This document shows, one piece after another, positions 1 to 5,598 of a stretch of 5,718 nucleotides of DNA. Every line of letters starts with the position of its first letter. Position 1 is the stretch's first letter. The notes under the pieces are model-generated. The model was not told the origin of the DNA and made no database searches. It worked only from the letters and a program-made list of their open reading frames with translations. A program made the translations under genes and the position numbers. The DNA comes from Desulfobacteraceae bacterium (GTDB lineage: Bacteria; Desulfobacterota; Desulfobacteria; Desulfobacterales; Desulfobacteraceae). The stretch is taken from contig JAAEMC010000009.1 of assembly GCA_024225895.1 (NCBI GenBank), positions 1-5,718 of the forward strand. Reading direction: 5' to 3'.

Positions 1-204
1 ATAATTCTCAGATAAACCTTTTTGGGCGGCAATTTTAAAACAGCCTGGTTCTACATCGTACAAAAACAGACAAGCGGCTTTTCCAGCCATGGTATCAATA
101 GCGCTCTCAACGACAAGATCCAGGAGCGGTTTAGTCCGCTTGGTGGTGCCGAATTTCCTGTTGACCCTGCAAATGGTGGTAAAATAATCTTCTTTCTTAG
201 TCAT
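1..204 (-). CDS. GAF-domain protein, N-terminal part (cut by window edge)
   Basis: Only the first 68 codons are inside the window; the frame is still open at base 1. I translated it by eye: it starts MTKKEDYFTTICRVNRKFGT and continues with an amphipathic helix (about residues 25-40, LLDLVVESAIDTM), then two beta-strand-like stretches (AACLFLYD, and CFKIAAQKGLSENY). This helix-strand-strand order with a closing A-x-x-G-L-S is typical of the first half of a GAF sensory domain. The ATG at 204 is supported by AAGAGG 8 nt upstream. The gene lies 41 nt downstream of the phaC stop with no evident terminator between them, so cotranscription is likely. GAF domains bind small ligands or mediate signalling, but the output domain is not visible, so the role is unknown. 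The family call is moderately confident and any link to PHA metabolism is only positional. Confidence 0.65.
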   Translation of the reverse strand, partial: MTKKEDYFTTICRVNRKFGTTKRTKPLLDLVVESAIDTMAGKAACLFLYDVEPGCFKIAAQKGLSENY

Positions 205-212
205 AATAGTTA

Positions 213-230
213 CCTCTTATTGCCAAAGAG
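213..230 (-). promoter_or_regulatory. small hairpin overlapping the RBS of the GAF gene
   Basis: On the minus strand CTCTT and AAGAG form a 5-bp stem around a 7-nt loop. The 3' arm is part of the AAGAGG Shine-Dalgarno sequence of the GAF gene. It could lower translation of that gene relative to phaC, but a 5-bp AT-rich stem is weak and could be chance. Confidence 0.2.
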
Positions 231-245
231 TTATTATTATTCTGC

Positions 246-1535
246 TTACTTTTTTTTGATGGTACTTTTAACCGGAACTTTGCGTTTTCCGGACTTTTTC
301 TGCTTTGCAGCAGTTGATTTCTTTTTTGGGGCACCCGCTTTGGCAGCACCCGCTTTGGTGGCACCCATTTTCTTTTTGGCACCCATTTTCTTTTTGGCAC
401 CCATTTTCTTTTTGGCAGCTATGTTCGCATTTGTCCTCACATTGTACTTAAAGGGAGCATCCCATTGATGGAGCCATTGAGAAATTTTGGGAACTAATTC
501 CTTTTGGCACTTGGAACTTACAAAAATCCCGATATGACCGGTATCCAAAACCAGATCCTCAGTATTTTCGCTGCCCACAAAAGTCGTAGTTTTCACACAG
601 GATTTTAATGGGACCAGGTGGTCATATGTTCCGTATATATTTAAAACAGGCATGCTCACTTTTCTTAAATCCACCAGCTTGCCATCCAGTTTCATTTTAT
701 TTTTGATCAGCAGGTTTTCTTTGTAACAGTCTTTAATAAATTGCCTGAAGGTCTCTCCGGGTACATCCGGGCTGTCAAAAATCCATTTTTCCATACGGAT
801 AAAATTTTCAACAAAGGTTTTATTATTCATGTTTTCCATGAATCCAACATACTTATCAATCATCAGCCGCGCCGGATTGAGCATTAAAAACCCCAGGTTT
901 AAGAGATCACCCGGCATGTTTCCATAGGTCTCCACCAGCCGGTCCTGATCAATGCCATCCACCCATACATGCAAAAGCCCGTCATTGGTATCATAATCCG
1001 TGGGCGTCACAATGGTGATCAAATTTTTAACTTTTTGGGGGAACAAGGCGGAATACATCAATGAAAAGACCCCGCCCATGCAGATACCCATGATATTTAC
1101 CTTATCCACATCCTCGGTTTCGCAAACATGGTCCACCATGGTATCAATATACCCGGAAACATGATCGTCAATTGTCAAATACCGATCCTTCCGGGTGGGA
1201 TATCCCCAGTCAATCATATACAGATCAATCCCTTCGTCCAACAGACTTTGCACTACACTCCTGCCGGGCTGAAGATCCAGCATGGTTTCACGGTTTACGA
1301 GGGCATAAATAATTATCAAGGGTGTTTTTACACGGGTTTTGGCGGTTGCTTTATAGTGTTTGAGTTTAACTCTGTCTTCTTCATATACGATATCGTAAGG
1401 CGTTTTTGCTATATCTGTCTTTAAATCTCCCATCAGGACATTGGGGGTTTGGTGGGTATGAACGGTTGCTTTTTGAGCATCCTTGACCAGCTTGGAAATC
1501 ATTAAATCTACAAATGCCTGGGGATGTTGGCTCAT
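246..1535 (-). CDS. phaC: Class III poly(3-hydroxyalkanoate) synthase catalytic subunit PhaC, with basic C-terminal tail
   Basis: This is the catalytic subunit that polymerises 3-hydroxyacyl-CoA into PHA at the granule surface, working with PhaE. The 429-aa protein has an alpha/beta-hydrolase core with the class III signature IDWGYPTRKDRYLT (about residues 108-121). The nucleophile box is GICMGG with Cys152. Asp305 lies in YGTYDHLVP and His334 in DTGHIGIF. The Cys-Asp and Asp-His spacings (153 and 29) equal those of the Allochromatium vinosum triad Cys149/Asp302/His331. The usual Gln after the nucleophile is Met here. Class III PhaC proteins are about 355 aa; the excess is residues 373-429, a tail with 23 Lys, 1 Arg and no acidic residue, which contains KKKMGA repeats. 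I chose the ATG at 1535 because a GTG codon at 1544 lies inside the Shine-Dalgarno sequence. phaC follows phaE by 39 nt, which fits an operon. Identity is confident; the function of the tail is unknown. Confidence 0.96.
   Translation of the reverse strand: MSQHPQAFVDLMISKLVKDAQKATVHTHQTPNVLMGDLKTDIAKTPYDIVYEEDRVKLKHYKATAKTRVKTPLIIIYALVNRETMLDLQPGRSVVQSLLDEGIDLYMIDWGYPTRKDRYLTIDDHVSGYIDTMVDHVCETEDVDKVNIMGICMGGVFSLMYSALFPQKVKNLITIVTPTDYDTNDGLLHVWVDGIDQDRLVETYGNMPGDLLNLGFLMLNPARLMIDKYVGFMENMNNKTFVENFIRMEKWIFDSPDVPGETFRQFIKDCYKENLLIKNKMKLDGKLVDLRKVSMPVLNIYGTYDHLVPLKSCVKTTTFVGSENTEDLVLDTGHIGIFVSSKCQKELVPKISQWLHQWDAPFKYNVRTNANIAAKKKMGAKKKMGAKKKMGATKAGAAKAGAPKKKSTAAKQKKSGKRKVPVKSTIKKK
331..414 (-). 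repeat. in-frame tandem repeats (3 x 18 bp plus 2 x 15 bp) in the phaC tail
   Basis: Three identical 18-bp units (plus strand gcacccattttctttttg) occupy 361-378, 379-396 and 397-414. Two related 15-bp units (gcacccgctttgg followed by ca or tg) occupy 331-345 and 346-360. All are multiples of three, so copy-number change would lengthen or shorten the KKKMGA / KAGA tail without breaking the phaC frame. Confidence 0.95.
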
Positions 1536-1541
1536 ATGGTT

Positions 1542-1548
1542 CACCTCT
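1542..1548 (-). promoter_or_regulatory. Shine-Dalgarno sequence that fixes the phaC start
   Basis: AGAGGTG is followed by 6 nt and then ATG at 1535. The in-frame GTG at 1544 is the end of this same motif, so it is unlikely to be the initiator; starting at the ATG removes three residues from the longest possible reading. Confidence 0.75.
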
Positions 1549-1574
1549 TTGGTATCTAAAAAGAAAAGTCCTTG

Positions 1575-2492
1575 TTATTTTCCATTTTCAAGCGCTTTCA
1601 ACCGCTTGCCCATCTGCTTTATTTTCTTTTGCAATACATAATGGTCCTTGTATAATTCATCCATATCCTTGTTGGACGGGATGGGAAGTATCTGAATCAA
1701 ATCCTGGAGCATTTCATGCCGGGCAAGATTGAAATCCGTCATGCTTTTCAGGGCATTGCTCATGGCTTCCAGGTAATCGGGTGACTTAAACAGGGTCATG
1801 TAATGCCCTTCCAGGATTTTGATCCATAATTTGTAAAATTCCTGGGAATTATCCGGAATATTGCCGCTTTTGGCAATTTCATCCAACTTCTCCTGCATCA
1901 CCTGCATGGATTTTTCCAAAGGCAGGTTTAAAATCCGTGAAAACTCTGCAGCCGCATTCTGGAATATGTTGTATTTATCCATCATGGCGCTGAAACGCTC
2001 TTGGTACTGACGCGCCAGTCCAAGTTTGGGCATCTTGTAAATCTTGGAAAATTCCTTGTCATACATTTTTGCCCATACCTTGAACATGTTCTCATCTAAA
2101 TTTTCAAAGGAATAGGGTTGGGTAGTCTTACCCAGGTTAGATAGTTTATCTGAAAATTGTTTTTGAAGTTTATAATATGTTTCCCATCCAGACTCGGCCA
2201 TTTTCATGCCCACTTCCGGCATGGCGCTCAGGCCTGTGGTCATGGCATTGAAAATTTCCGGGTCATTGAGTGAGGCAAATATGCTGCTCCAAATTTTCTG
2301 GGCAGAATTCATGGAACTCGCTGTTTTTTTTGAGCTCCATTTAAATGCTTGAAAAGGAGGGACCTGTCCGGGCTGCGCCTTGGCAGAGCCGGGTGAGAAA
2401 TCCTTTATCATGGTGTTAAACGCTTCAGCAGATTTCATCCAGGCGGACAGAAACGACTTTGGATCAAATGCTTCCTGCTGTTTTTCATTCAT
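1575..2492 (-). CDS. phaE: Class III PHA synthase subunit PhaE
   Basis: PhaE is the non-catalytic partner required by class III PhaC for activity and granule assembly. The 305-aa product is almost entirely helical and rich in Met, Lys, Phe and Tyr, with no signal peptide or membrane segment. Its C-terminus carries the recognisable PhaE ending LPIPSNKDMDELYKDHY (about residues 269-285), which runs into a short Leu/Lys coiled coil (to about 303). Repeated aromatic-rich helices such as FYKLWIKILEGHY (219-231) and SPDYLEAM fit the family. The A. vinosum protein is about 357 aa, so this one is somewhat shorter. The ATG at 2492 is preferred because an in-frame GTG at 2498 falls inside the AGAGGTG ribosome-binding sequence. 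It is the first gene of a phaE-phaC pair with its own upstream promoter-like sequence. PhaE proteins diverge strongly in sequence; the call rests on the C-terminal motif and the adjacent phaC. Confidence 0.9.
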   Translation of the reverse strand: MNEKQQEAFDPKSFLSAWMKSAEAFNTMIKDFSPGSAKAQPGQVPPFQAFKWSSKKTASSMNSAQKIWSSIFASLNDPEIFNAMTTGLSAMPEVGMKMAESGWETYYKLQKQFSDKLSNLGKTTQPYSFENLDENMFKVWAKMYDKEFSKIYKMPKLGLARQYQERFSAMMDKYNIFQNAAAEFSRILNLPLEKSMQVMQEKLDEIAKSGNIPDNSQEFYKLWIKILEGHYMTLFKSPDYLEAMSNALKSMTDFNLARHEMLQDLIQILPIPSNKDMDELYKDHYVLQKKIKQMGKRLKALENGK

Positions 2493-2495
2493 GGG

Positions 2496-2502
2496 CACCT
2501 CT
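2496..2502 (-). promoter_or_regulatory. Shine-Dalgarno sequence that fixes the phaE start
   Basis: AGAGGTG precedes the ATG at 2492 (5 nt from AGAGG to ATG). As in phaC, the in-frame GTG at 2498 is part of the motif. The GAF gene has the near-identical AAGAGGT, so these three genes share one style of ribosome-binding site. Confidence 0.7.
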
Positions 2503-2553
2503 TTTAATGATCTGTATCAAAGATTAACTCTTTTAAAAAAACCGCCTGAAAAA

Positions 2554-2583
2554 TTGATACTGTTTTAAAAAGACCATTGTCAA
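2554..2583 (-). promoter_or_regulatory. sigma70-like promoter for phaE-phaC
   Basis: On the minus strand a perfect -35 TTGACA (2578-2583) is followed after 18 nt by TATCAA (2554-2559), a 4/6 match to the -10 consensus. This predicts a transcript start near 2547 and a leader of about 55 nt before phaE. It lies in the 202-nt gap between the upstream gene and phaE, and would let the synthase be expressed apart from the upstream module. Confidence 0.55.
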
Positions 2584-2590
2584 GCAATTC

Positions 2591-2605
2591 TGTTGCAACG
2601 CAACA
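2591..2605. promoter_or_regulatory. perfect inverted repeat just upstream of the phaE promoter (operator candidate)
   Basis: TGTTGC-AAC-GCAACA is a perfect 6-bp inverted repeat around a 3-nt centre, ending 8 bp upstream of the -35 box. Its core TGC-N3-GCA resembles the CTGC-N3-GCAG element bound by the PHA regulator PhaR in Paracoccus and Rhodobacter. The next 12 bp (2605-2616, AATAATATTATT) form a perfect AT palindrome that could act as an UP-like element. The regulator is not in this window, so the assignment is inference. Confidence 0.4.
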
Positions 2606-2653
2606 ATAATATTATTACTCAAATGTTAAATTGCTTTTATTTTAGGGCTTTTC

Positions 2654-2679
2654 AAAAAATACAATGATTTTGCATTACA
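2654..2679 (-). terminator. weak Rho-independent terminator candidate after the 197-aa gene
   Basis: Read on the minus strand, TGTAATG and CATTGTA form a 7-bp stem with two G-U pairs around a 6-nt loop, followed directly by TTTTTT (2654-2659). It lies 15 nt past the stop at 2695. The stem is AT-rich and weak, so partial read-through into phaE is possible. Confidence 0.35.
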
Positions 2680-2694
2680 ATTTTCTTAAACAAT

Positions 2695-3288
2695 TCAGCT
2701 TTTTTTTCCGGCAGTTCTGGACTTTGCAGTTGATGTGGTTTTTTTCGCAGTACTTTTCTTAGGAGCGGATTTGGCTTTTGGGGCAGCTTGTTTTTTTTGA
2801 GGTGCGTCCACGGTTCCAATGCTGCTGAATTCATTCATCAATTTTTTAAATTGATCACTCTGAAGACCGACAATCTCATTTAATTTCTCAACCACATCAG
2901 TTTTTCTTTCGCCCCTGTCCTCCATCATCATTCTTAAATGGGTGATAGTTTCTTCCTGGTCCTGGACCTGTTTTTTTAAAGCTTCATATTTTTTTACCAA
3001 TTCCACGTGTTTCTTACGTGGAATGGCGTCAAACAATTGTAAATAAGCTTCAAAGGAATGGGAAAAATTCGAAAACGCCTCTTTCTGCATGGCTTCAAAA
3101 TCATTGAATTTATTTTGTTTTTCACTTTCCTTGGTTTGAATGCCATAGAATTTCAGGAACATATCATTCATCTCTTTCATTCCTGAAAATCCCTTTTCCA
3201 TCCAATTTGTCATTTCTTCCATCTGCTTTTGCCCTTTCGCTGCTGTCAACATAGTGTTCCCCCAAAATTCTAAAAAGTTCTTATCCAT
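2695..3288 (-). CDS. PhaE/phasin-like granule-associated protein with histone-like tail
   Basis: The 197-aa protein has three parts. Residues 1-90 are helical and aromatic-rich (LEFWGNTML, MFLKFYG, FSHSFEAYLQLFDAIP). Residues 91-125 form a charged coiled coil after an I-P-R-K-K hinge, an arrangement seen in PhaE-type and phasin-type granule proteins. Residues 164-197 are a Lys/Ala/Ser/Thr tail with 11 Lys, 1 Arg and no acidic residues, containing APK and AKK motifs. Such tails in PhaF of Pseudomonas and PhaM of Ralstonia bind DNA and tie granules to the nucleoid. The ATG at 3288 is preceded by AAGGA 8 nt upstream; a longer reading to 3417 would overlap the preceding gene and has no support. 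It begins 13 nt after the PhaC-like stop, suggesting translational coupling and a partnership with that protein. I recognise the type but not a named gene; a phasin or an accessory synthase subunit are both possible. Confidence 0.72.
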   Translation of the reverse strand: MDKNFLEFWGNTMLTAAKGQKQMEEMTNWMEKGFSGMKEMNDMFLKFYGIQTKESEKQNKFNDFEAMQKEAFSNFSHSFEAYLQLFDAIPRKKHVELVKKYEALKKQVQDQEETITHLRMMMEDRGERKTDVVEKLNEIVGLQSDQFKKLMNEFSSIGTVDAPQKKQAAPKAKSAPKKSTAKKTTSTAKSRTAGKKS

Positions 3289-3301
3289 TGTTATTTTCCT
3301 T

Positions 3302-4873
3302 TTATTTATTTGCCTGGGCCGCAAGATCCATATGGAAGCGGACCGGCCCCCGGTACTTACCTTTAAAACGCTTCTGAAGTGCATATTCGGAATCAGGATG
3401 GGACCAGGATGTGGCAATACCTAAATGCCCTTTAGGAAATACACACAATTCTGCATCAATAAATTTCAATGGTGCCCGGGCACAATCACCGTCCACAAGA
3501 TCGTCTTTTTGTGCAATACTGATGTGATACGAAATATTTTTTTCCTTGAGGTAGTTAAAATTTAATTTTCTGTCAAACAACGTCACCGGCAGCGTACCAT
3601 CGTTGCCAATGGGGTTGTTATAGGTGGCAAAGGTACAATCACATATTTTTTTTGGAATATCTGTCCGCTCATAAAAAAGCCAGTAATTGAGTGCTGCGGC
3701 TGTTGGATTTATTTTTATCTGATCCTTTTGTAAATAGAACATGGCAAAATCCCGGTAAAAAGAGGCCACAGGAGATTCTTTTTCCATACTCATTATTTTA
3801 TAGACCCAGCTCATAACCCGGCCATCCACCACTTTATTGCCGGAAGGAAGAATCTTTACCGAATGCTCCATATCCCTGTACCGCGGTGGTAACAGTGAAT
3901 AATATTTTTTTAAAGAATTACTCTTGGTGCCGTCAATGGGAGAAACGCAAGTTATCAGCGCATCCACAAGAGTGTCAAGCTCACCGGATAATAGATTGGT
4001 GAGCGCAACAAAACCGCCCTGACAATATCCGTTCAATGTCACTTTATTTTTATGGATATCTTTTATCTTCTTTAAAAAACAGGCCATGTCAGTGCAGTCG
4101 TCTTCCGGGCTCATTGTCTGGACTGCCGGGGTTGCTGCCACTTCCTTCAACACCCGAAGATAGGTTGGAATTCCCTGGTCTGCAAAGGCATTGACATAGC
4201 TCTTCTTTTGACCTCTCAAAAACATGAGAATATTGGATCCCAGTACATAGGGCGGAATCACCAGAACAGGCTTCCCGTCTTCTTGGATACCCATGTTTTT
4301 ATCACTGGGGTTTATCTGGTAAAGATAAAACCGGTCTGTTTCAGCAACCAGTGTTGCATCCTTGCGGTCAAGGTGCACCCCGAAATCATTTTTTGCGGCT
4401 TTGACAGCTTTGGGGTATTCATGCACCAGAATGTTTAATGCCTGGTTATTGTGTTTAAGAATATCAAGGAGTTCTTTGTCATCAGGATTAGCCATTAACT
4501 TGATAAACGCCGGCAGCACTTTGGGTATTTCAGAAAAATAAAAATCGCTCACGGATCTAACCGCCCCTCTGCCCCCCTCTGACAGAAGAAAAAAGTTCAT
4601 CTGATTCAGAAGAGTATAATCCAAAAGGGTTTGAAGGGGCGATTTTGTCCAGATTTTCTTTGCTTCAACGTTAAAGAGGCATTGGGAAGCCGGCCAGACC
4701 GGCTCCATAAAAACACCTGCGTACTTAAAGAGTCCTGTCCATAACGTCTGGATGTTTTTGAGGCCTTCCAGCATGGTCATGCCGGAAGAATAATTTTGAT
4801 CCATTATTTTTCCCAGAAAGGCTGTGTGCTCCATTTCTTGGCTATGCTTGAAAATTGACTCAGGTTCTATCAT
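3302..4873 (-). CDS. divergent PHA synthase-like alpha/beta hydrolase
   Basis: This 523-aa protein resembles the PhaC superfamily but is clearly not the class III enzyme encoded downstream. Residues about 200-245 (KPVLVIPPYVLGSNILMF onward) match the strand and loop that start the synthase fold. The nucleophile box is GYCQGG with Cys284 as the predicted nucleophile. LNYWLFYERTDIP (395-407) corresponds to the YWN-type cap segment of class I and II synthases. The likely acid is Asp457 in KDDLVDG and the likely base His483 in KGHLGIATSW. The usual Asp-His pair at the acid site is Asp-Asp here. Length lies between class III (about 355) and class I (about 590), with an N-terminal helical region of about 180 residues. 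The ATG at 4873 has AGGA 8 nt upstream. The gene sits between two phasin genes and a PhaE-like gene. It is most likely a synthase-like granule enzyme; a thiol hydrolase or depolymerase cannot be excluded. Confidence 0.78.
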   Translation of the reverse strand: MIEPESIFKHSQEMEHTAFLGKIMDQNYSSGMTMLEGLKNIQTLWTGLFKYAGVFMEPVWPASQCLFNVEAKKIWTKSPLQTLLDYTLLNQMNFFLLSEGGRGAVRSVSDFYFSEIPKVLPAFIKLMANPDDKELLDILKHNNQALNILVHEYPKAVKAAKNDFGVHLDRKDATLVAETDRFYLYQINPSDKNMGIQEDGKPVLVIPPYVLGSNILMFLRGQKKSYVNAFADQGIPTYLRVLKEVAATPAVQTMSPEDDCTDMACFLKKIKDIHKNKVTLNGYCQGGFVALTNLLSGELDTLVDALITCVSPIDGTKSNSLKKYYSLLPPRYRDMEHSVKILPSGNKVVDGRVMSWVYKIMSMEKESPVASFYRDFAMFYLQKDQIKINPTAAALNYWLFYERTDIPKKICDCTFATYNNPIGNDGTLPVTLFDRKLNFNYLKEKNISYHISIAQKDDLVDGDCARAPLKFIDAELCVFPKGHLGIATSWSHPDSEYALQKRFKGKYRGPVRFHMDLAAQANK

Positions 4874-4934
4874 GGTTGTTTCCTGTCAGCCTTATAGGAA
4901 GAATAATGGTTAGTTCAATGGTTTTTCCTTTTTG

Positions 4935-5192
4935 CTATTCATTGAAATATGTTTCAACTTTGGAAAAATTTTCATCTGTCAATTTTTTAAATTCATCGCA
5001 ACTCTTTTTATAAGAGTCTACCCAGCTTTGCATAACTTTTTTGCCGTCTTCAGGCAGCCAGGGATTCTGATCAATCATGCTTGAAAAAGCTTTTTCGGTT
5101 TGATCTTGAACCATTGTCATGGTGCTGAATGTGTTATCAAAAGCTGTTTTGTTAAAATCAATCATCTGTTTTAAAATCACTTTTTGTTCCAT
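4935..5192 (-). CDS. small phasin-like protein, copy 2
   Basis: An 85-aa, all-helical, charged protein without signal peptide or membrane segment. It aligns without gaps to the neighbouring 87-aa product at about 48 of 85 positions (56%, counted by eye). Shared blocks are KQMIDF-K--FDNTF (8-22), QTEK (31-34), DQ--WLPE-GKK (41-52) and FSKVETYFN near the end. Two amphipathic helices joined by the WLPE turn, together with a PHA-gene context, fit a small phasin that coats granules. The ATG at 5192 has GGAG followed by 7 A residues. A 61-nt gap separates it from the downstream PhaC-like gene. I recognise the phasin-like pattern, not a named family; direct proof of granule binding is not visible in sequence. 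Confidence 0.75.
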   Translation of the reverse strand: MEQKVILKQMIDFNKTAFDNTFSTMTMVQDQTEKAFSSMIDQNPWLPEDGKKVMQSWVDSYKKSCDEFKKLTDENFSKVETYFNE

Positions 5193-5236
5193 TTTTTTTC
5201 TCCATAATTTAAAATGTTTTTGGTTTTTATTTAAAC

Positions 5237-5266
5237 TTAAACCCTATTTGTTAAAACAGGGTTTAA
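5237..5266 (-). promoter_or_regulatory. intercistronic hairpin between the two phasin-like genes
   Basis: TTAAACCCT and AGGGTTTAA form a perfect 9-bp stem (plus a possible inner G-U pair) around a loop of 10-12 nt. One arm includes the stop codon of the upstream phasin gene (5263-5265). No run of T follows on either strand, so it is a poor Rho-independent terminator. An mRNA-stabilising or attenuating hairpin that raises the first phasin relative to the downstream genes is more likely. Confidence 0.55.
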
Positions 5267-5526
5267 CCCTCTTGGTTAAAATAGGATTCAACCTTGGTAA
5301 AACTCTCATCCACGCTTTTCTTAAATGTTTCGCGCCCGTGCTTATACGTTTTCACCCAGTCTTCAATAGCTTTTTTGCCTTCTTCGGGAAGCCAGGATGC
5401 CTGATCAACAAAATTCGAAACCACTTTTTCCGTCTGTTGCTGAACCATACCCATTGCTTCAAATGTATTATCAAATGTAAACTTCTGAAAATCGATCATT
5501 TGCTTCATCATACTTTTTGGTGTCAT
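5263..5526 (-). CDS. small phasin-like protein, copy 1
   Basis: An 87-aa helical, charged protein, the first gene of the cluster and paralogous to the 85-aa product just downstream. It shows the same arrangement: an N-terminal helix with KQMIDFQKFTFDNTF (8-22), a Gln-rich segment QQQTEK (29-34), the DQASWLPEEGKK turn (41-52) and a C-terminal amphipathic helix ending FTKVESYFN (76-84). The small size, lack of hydrophobic segments and position at the head of a PHA locus suggest a granule-coating phasin. The ATG at 5526 has GAGG 7-8 nt upstream. Two sigma70-like promoters precede it, and a hairpin begins at its stop codon, which would fit high expression as expected for a phasin. The function is inferred from context and composition. 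Confidence 0.76.
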   Translation of the reverse strand: MTPKSMMKQMIDFQKFTFDNTFEAMGMVQQQTEKVVSNFVDQASWLPEEGKKAIEDWVKTYKHGRETFKKSVDESFTKVESYFNQEG

Positions 5527-5566
5527 TTTGGTCCCTCGTTTTATGTCTAATTAATATAAAAATTTT

Positions 5567-5575
5567 TGCTTTGCA
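5567..5575. promoter_or_regulatory. TGC-N3-GCA element in the phasin leader (operator candidate)
   Basis: TGC-TTT-GCA lies between the predicted transcript starts and the phasin ribosome-binding site, a position suited to repression. It has the same core as the inverted repeat before phaE and resembles the PhaR site CTGC-N3-GCAG. The flanking TTTTTG/CAAAAA bases could also form a small hairpin. The motif is short and the assignment is tentative. Confidence 0.3.
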
Positions 5576-5598
5576 CAAAAAATTAAGAGTCAGGTGTG

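Noticed and set aside
300..310. Exact CTGC-TTT-GCAG match to the PhaR-type site
   Set aside because: It is inside the phaC tail and explained by Ala-Ala-Lys-Gln codons; the location is not suited to an operator.
197..400. Minus-strand 67-codon basic frame overlapping the phaC tail
   Set aside because: It is the phaC repeat read in another frame; its Lys/Arg richness comes from A-rich codons.
22..468. Plus-strand open frame of 148 codons opposite the phaC tail and the GAF start
   Set aside because: Its repetitive hydrophobic sequence is the antisense of the Lys/Ala repeats; it overlaps two supported minus-strand genes and has no supporting motif.
3289..3417. N-terminal extension of the 197-aa protein to an ATG at 3417
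   Set aside because: It would overlap the end of the PhaC-like gene by over 100 nt, while the ATG at 3288 has a good ribosome-binding site and starts the helical domain.
3472..3483. Perfect 12-bp palindrome GTGCCCGGGCAC
   Set aside because: It lies in the coding sequence of the PhaC-like gene; about one such palindrome is expected by chance in a window of this size.
5119..5550. Plus-strand frame of 143 codons opposite both phasin genes
   Set aside because: It is antisense to two clearly homologous genes and its Phe/Leu/Lys-rich composition is what antisense of charged helices gives.
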